Source: Arcicella sp043769985
GTDB taxonomy: Bacteria; Bacteroidota; Bacteroidia; Cytophagales; Spirosomataceae
Reading direction: 5' to 3'
Assembly: GCA_043769985.1 (NCBI GenBank)
Contig: JAYVIV010000061.1
Location: 1 to 27,081 of the forward strand
DNA: 27,081 nt
In this document: piece after piece, positions 24,762 through 27,081 of the stretch
How positions within the stretch are numbered: the first letter of the stretch is position 1
Layout of the letters: each line of letters starts with the position of its first letter
The notes under the pieces: model-generated
Databases searched by the model: none
The model's input: only the letters and a program-made list of their open reading frames with translations
What the model was told of the DNA's origin: nothing
Translations under genes and position numbers: made by a program

Positions 24762-24907
24762 ATTCTCTTTATTCTGCCTAAGCGGTGGATATTTCTCGAA
24801 ATCGTTTTCGTGTTTTTAATAACAAACTAAGACTTAATTATCTGAGCCATAGTAACTTATCATCTTGTTTTATCAACAAAAACAATTTTAGTAACCTCAT
24901 TATTAAA

Positions 24908-25639
24908 GTGGAAAAAGTATTAAATCCTGAAGTTTTAACTAATAATTATACCGTTCAAGTCGCCACGACTGAACATTTACCTCTTGCCGAAGCAATTTGC
25001 TTTGAAATGGAGGAATCCGCTAAAGCACGTGGTACGGGAATCGCCAAGCGTTCGCCCGAATATCTGCGTGTCAAAATGCAAGAAGGCAAAGCCATTATTT
25101 CCCTTGATGACAAAGGTGAATTCATCGGTTTTTGCTACGTAGAAACTTGGGAACATGGCAAATTTGTGGCAAATTCTGGACTTATCGTAAAGCCCGAATG
25201 GCGGAAATATGGCATTGCTAAAGCCGTGAAAATGAGAGCTTTTGAATTGTCGAGGACGAATTATCCCGATGCAAAAATCATTGGCATCACGACTTCGTTG
25301 GCGGTCATGAAAATCAATTCTGAATTGGGCTATGAACCAACCACTTTCTCGGAACTACCCGTAAATGATGCCTTCTGGAATGGTTGCAAATCATGCGTAA
25401 ATTATGACGTTTTGACTCGCACCGACCGCAAGCATTGCTTATGTACAGGTATGATTTTCGACCCTGAATGGGAGAAAAATAAGGCAAAACGTGAGGAAGA
25501 AGCCCTAAAAGAAAAGGAAGTAGAACACGAAAAATGGAATTTCTTGAAGGACGTAAAAGTTTTGGAAAGATTAAAATCTATTAAGGAAAAAATGTTTTTG
25601 AGAATGCAGGTGCGGAAGGGGAAGAGACAGGTGGTGTAG
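24908..25639 (+). CDS. GNAT acetyltransferase of the arginine-cluster type (possible N-acetylglutamate synthase)
   Basis: A 243-residue protein from the GTG at 24908. The GNAT core runs NYTVQVATTEHLPLAEAICF, GEFIGFCYVETWEHGKFVAN, GLIVKPEWRKYGIAKAVKMR (acetyl-CoA motif) and TSLAVMKINSELGYEP, followed by a Cys-rich segment WNGCKSCVNYDV ... KHCLCTGMIFDP that may bind zinc, then a Lys/Glu-rich coiled tail. To my recollection, close relatives in Cytophagales sit before argG at the head of arginine gene clusters and may act as N-acetylglutamate synthases; here no other arg gene follows. A frame-open GTG at 24785 would add 41 poorly conserved-looking residues, so 24908 is preferred but uncertain. 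Confidence 0.78.
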   Translation: MEKVLNPEVLTNNYTVQVATTEHLPLAEAICFEMEESAKARGTGIAKRSPEYLRVKMQEGKAIISLDDKGEFIGFCYVETWEHGKFVANSGLIVKPEWRKYGIAKAVKMRAFELSRTNYPDAKIIGITTSLAVMKINSELGYEPTTFSELPVNDAFWNGCKSCVNYDVLTRTDRKHCLCTGMIFDPEWEKNKAKREEEALKEKEVEHEKWNFLKDVKVLERLKSIKEKMFLRMQVRKGKRQVV

Positions 25640-25652
25640 ATTTCAGTAAGCA

Positions 25653-25817
25653 CTGTCATTGCGAATGTGGGGAATCGGAGTTTCGTTAAACCAATCTATT
25701 AGCTTATGAGGAAAATACTTTAAGCTCAATGGCATAAATTGGTAGGTTTACGGGCGAAAGATTTCAAACTTACTTTCATTAATCCGACAGATTGCTTCAC
25801 GATGTTCGCAATGACAG
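25653..25817. repeat. TGTCATTGCGAA-type inverted repeat
   Basis: CTGTCATTGCGAA (25653-25665) and TTCGCAATGACAG (25805-25817) are a perfect 13-bp inverted pair, 165 bases apart end to end. AGATTGCTTCACGATG before the right arm completes a well-known widespread bacterial repeat wording (CATTGCGAA ... GAAGCAATCT). No coding region lies inside. Confidence 0.78.
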
Positions 25818-25847
25818 AGCTCATAGTTTTATCATTACCAAGAATAA

Positions 25848-25879
25848 TTTGCTTAGTAGTTCGCAATTAGCGAACTTTG
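25848..25879 (+). promoter_or_regulatory. higBA promoter with overlapping operator
   Basis: TTTG (25848-25851), 20 bases, then GAACTTTG (25872-25879) form a Bacteroidota-like promoter 17 bases before the higB start. Between them AGTTCGC-AATTA-GCGAACT (25858-25876) is a perfect 7-bp inverted repeat overlapping the -7 element: a good candidate for the HigA operator. Confidence 0.6.
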
Positions 25880-25895
25880 TTTTATAGAAATATTT

Positions 25896-26201
25896 ATGCG
25901 AATCCACGCCCTAAAAACTTTAAAAAACTTCTGGAAAAAATATCCTGATGCTGAATCTAATTTGAAACATTGGTATAGCAAAATTGAGGGTAATAGCTAC
26001 CAAACACCACAGGAAGTAATTGCTGATTTTAAGGGTGCTGACTATATTGGGAATGAAAGGATAGTTTTTAACATTGCACGGAATAAATACCGATTAGTGG
26101 CTGCATTCAATTATGAATTTCAATTGTGCTTCGTGAAATTTTTGGGGACACATAAAGAATATGACAATACCGAAGTTAAAACTGTGGATTACAATCCTTA
26201 A
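25896..26201 (+). CDS. higB: HigB-type toxin (mRNA interferase)
   Basis: A 101-residue HigB (PF09907): a RelE-fold ribosome-dependent RNase that cleaves translated mRNA. Features are HALKTLKNFWKKYPDAESNL, HWYSKIEG, DFKGADYIGNERIVFNIARN, YRLVAAFNYE and FLGTHKEYD, matching the family in order with no gaps. The toxin gene comes before the antitoxin gene, the usual arrangement of hig operons. The higA ATG follows the stop after 11 bases. A likely operator sits in the promoter. Confidence 0.93.
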   Translation: MRIHALKTLKNFWKKYPDAESNLKHWYSKIEGNSYQTPQEVIADFKGADYIGNERIVFNIARNKYRLVAAFNYEFQLCFVKFLGTHKEYDNTEVKTVDYNP

Positions 26202-26212
26202 ATAATACTGAA

Positions 26213-26569
26213 ATGGAGATGATAAAACCCATCAAAAACGAGCAAGATTATGACATGGTATTGAAAAAAATGGAAACGGTTTTTCATGCCAAATCTAATA
26301 CTCCAGAAGGCGACCTTTTGGAAGTATTGTCAATGTTGCTTCATGAATACGAACAAAAACATTATAAAATTGAGGCTCTGACCCCTATCGAAGCCTTGAA
26401 ATATGAAATGGAAGAGCAAGGTTTAACCCAAAATAGTTTAGCGCAGCGTTTTGGTATGAGCAAAAGCACCATCTCCGAAATTCTAAATGGCAAGAAGCAA
26501 ATGAGTGTTAAATTCTTGAAATATCTCCATAATAATTTGGGTATTCCAGCTAATGTTTTGCTTGGGTGA
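26213..26569 (+). CDS. higA: HigA-type antitoxin
   Basis: A 118-residue antitoxin and autorepressor. The N-terminal half is helical (EQDYDMVLKKMETVFHAKSN) with an acidic stretch, and the XRE-type helix-turn-helix is at about 74-105: EMEEQGLTQNSLAQRFGMSK then STISEILNGKKQMSV. It neutralises HigB and should bind the inverted repeat at 25858-25876. The third gene follows after 26 bases, probably co-transcribed. Confidence 0.93.
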   Translation: MEMIKPIKNEQDYDMVLKKMETVFHAKSNTPEGDLLEVLSMLLHEYEQKHYKIEALTPIEALKYEMEEQGLTQNSLAQRFGMSKSTISEILNGKKQMSVKFLKYLHNNLGIPANVLLG

Positions 26570-26595
26570 TAAACTAATAACCACAAATTAAAATT

Positions 26596-27042
26596 ATGAT
26601 TGATAACTCTTTAAAAGAATCACTATTAAAATTAATTGAGCTTTCTAAAAGTAAAGTGGTTCAAAACCAAACAGTTACCTTTGAAATTAATGTAGAAGTT
26701 AAAGATTTATTAGAAGTTGAACTGAAAAAGGATTGTTCTGAATATCATTTTCAGATTGATATTTATGCAATAAAGCATATTTTCAAAGAACACGGAGATG
26801 TTAAAAAAGAAGAAAACAGAGGGCAAATCGCTATTCAAGATAATGACATTCTATTGTTGATTGATGTGCTTCAAGAACCTGATTTGATTTTTAATAGTGG
26901 AAAGAATAAGTTAGGGAAAGAAACAATAACATTCATGAAAATGATTGATGATAAATATGTGGTTGTGCAAGAAGTTAGAGAAGGCAGGAAGACGATTGCT
27001 TTGAATTCTATGAGGATATTTAAAACAAAAAGAACCAAGTAA
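26596..27042 (+). CDS. third gene of the hig operon, resembling BECR-fold nucleases
   Basis: A 148-residue protein that looks like members of the phage barnase-EndoU-colicin-RelE (PBECR) nuclease families: YAIKHIFKEHGDVKKEENRG (about 57-76), then QIAIQDNDILLLIDVLQEPD, a Lys/Gly-rich turn, TITFMKMIDDKYVVVQEVRE and a final GRKTIALNSMRIFKTK. The His in KHIFKEHG, the Glu/Arg and the final Arg/Lys-rich strand could be catalytic. No sequence-search support, so the family call is by pattern memory. It starts 26 bases after higA, reads the same way, and is closed by a terminator. Confidence 0.6.
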   Translation: MIDNSLKESLLKLIELSKSKVVQNQTVTFEINVEVKDLLEVELKKDCSEYHFQIDIYAIKHIFKEHGDVKKEENRGQIAIQDNDILLLIDVLQEPDLIFNSGKNKLGKETITFMKMIDDKYVVVQEVREGRKTIALNSMRIFKTKRTK

Positions 27043-27057
27043 ACTTGATTCTTTTTT
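27027..27057 (+). terminator. terminator of the higBA operon
   Basis: AAAAAGAACCAAG pairs with CTTGATTCTTTTTT (one mismatch) around a short loop and ends in a T-run. It overlaps the 3' end of the last gene, so the three genes share one transcription end. Confidence 0.72.
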
Positions 27058-27081
27058 GAAAACGACGAGTGTATGCCCAGT

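Noticed and set aside
24785..24907. 41-residue N-terminal extension of the GNAT from a GTG at 24785
   Set aside because: The residues are not like the family and overlap the structured leader; the GTG at 24908 lies just before the conserved core.
25653..25817. CRISPR-like or phage attachment site at the TGTCATTGCGAA repeat
   Set aside because: There is a single inverted pair, not regularly spaced direct repeats, and the wording is that of a widespread intergenic repeat.

Overview
The window reads as an AT-rich chromosomal segment of a Bacteroidota bacterium, most likely of the order Cytophagales. The reasons are: a C-terminal type IX secretion (T9SS) sorting domain on a secreted esterase; many lipoproteins; a DUF1800/DUF1501 gene pair; a CotH-kinase-like lipoprotein; A-rich start contexts instead of Shine-Dalgarno sites; several TTTG / TAnnTTTG-like promoters; and the degenerate dispersed intergenic repeats I associate with this group. 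Species assignment is inference only.

Layout. 1-3609: possible end of an upstream gene, then DUF1800 and DUF1501, a co-directional pair separated by an inverted repeat. 3610-4063: a strip of decayed minus-strand genes. 4128-6026: an AAA15-type ATPase and a TOPRIM-like protein (RloA/RloB, resembling AbiL or PARIS anti-phage pairs), downstream of a TerC membrane protein (6147-6917). 7232-8356: dnaN, followed by a toxin-antitoxin operon whose toxin is broken by a TAA at codon 14 and by a tiny decayed peptide gene. 9349-12751: two SGNH-type secreted hydrolases, one with its expected catalytic His replaced by Tyr. 12979-15506: a small HTH protein and a PpiD/SurA-like periplasmic foldase. 15997-18396: a patchy accessory region with a small orphan gene, a LytTR remnant, an intact GH16 glucanase, a 146-bp hairpin element abutting a 5'-truncated formylglycine-enzyme fragment, and a tiny one-TM protein. 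18573-22363: a VWA-like lipoprotein, a GNAT, a lipoprotein and a CotH protein. 22390-24342: proB and aat, with a large inverted repeat supplying the last codons of aat. 24908-25639: a GNAT of the arginine-cluster type behind a structured leader. 25896-27042: an intact HigBA module with a likely operator in its promoter, plus a third gene resembling BECR-fold nucleases.

How it fits together. Housekeeping genes (dnaN, ppiD, proB, aat, terC) are interspersed with defence and toxin modules, in live and dead versions, and with at least four kinds of dispersed repeats. The best candidates for unusual biology are the RloAB-like pair, the HigBA plus third-gene cassette, the dead RelE toxin beside an intact antitoxin, and the inverted-repeat elements that touch gene ends. 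I saw no tRNA, rRNA, CRISPR array or intact transposase.
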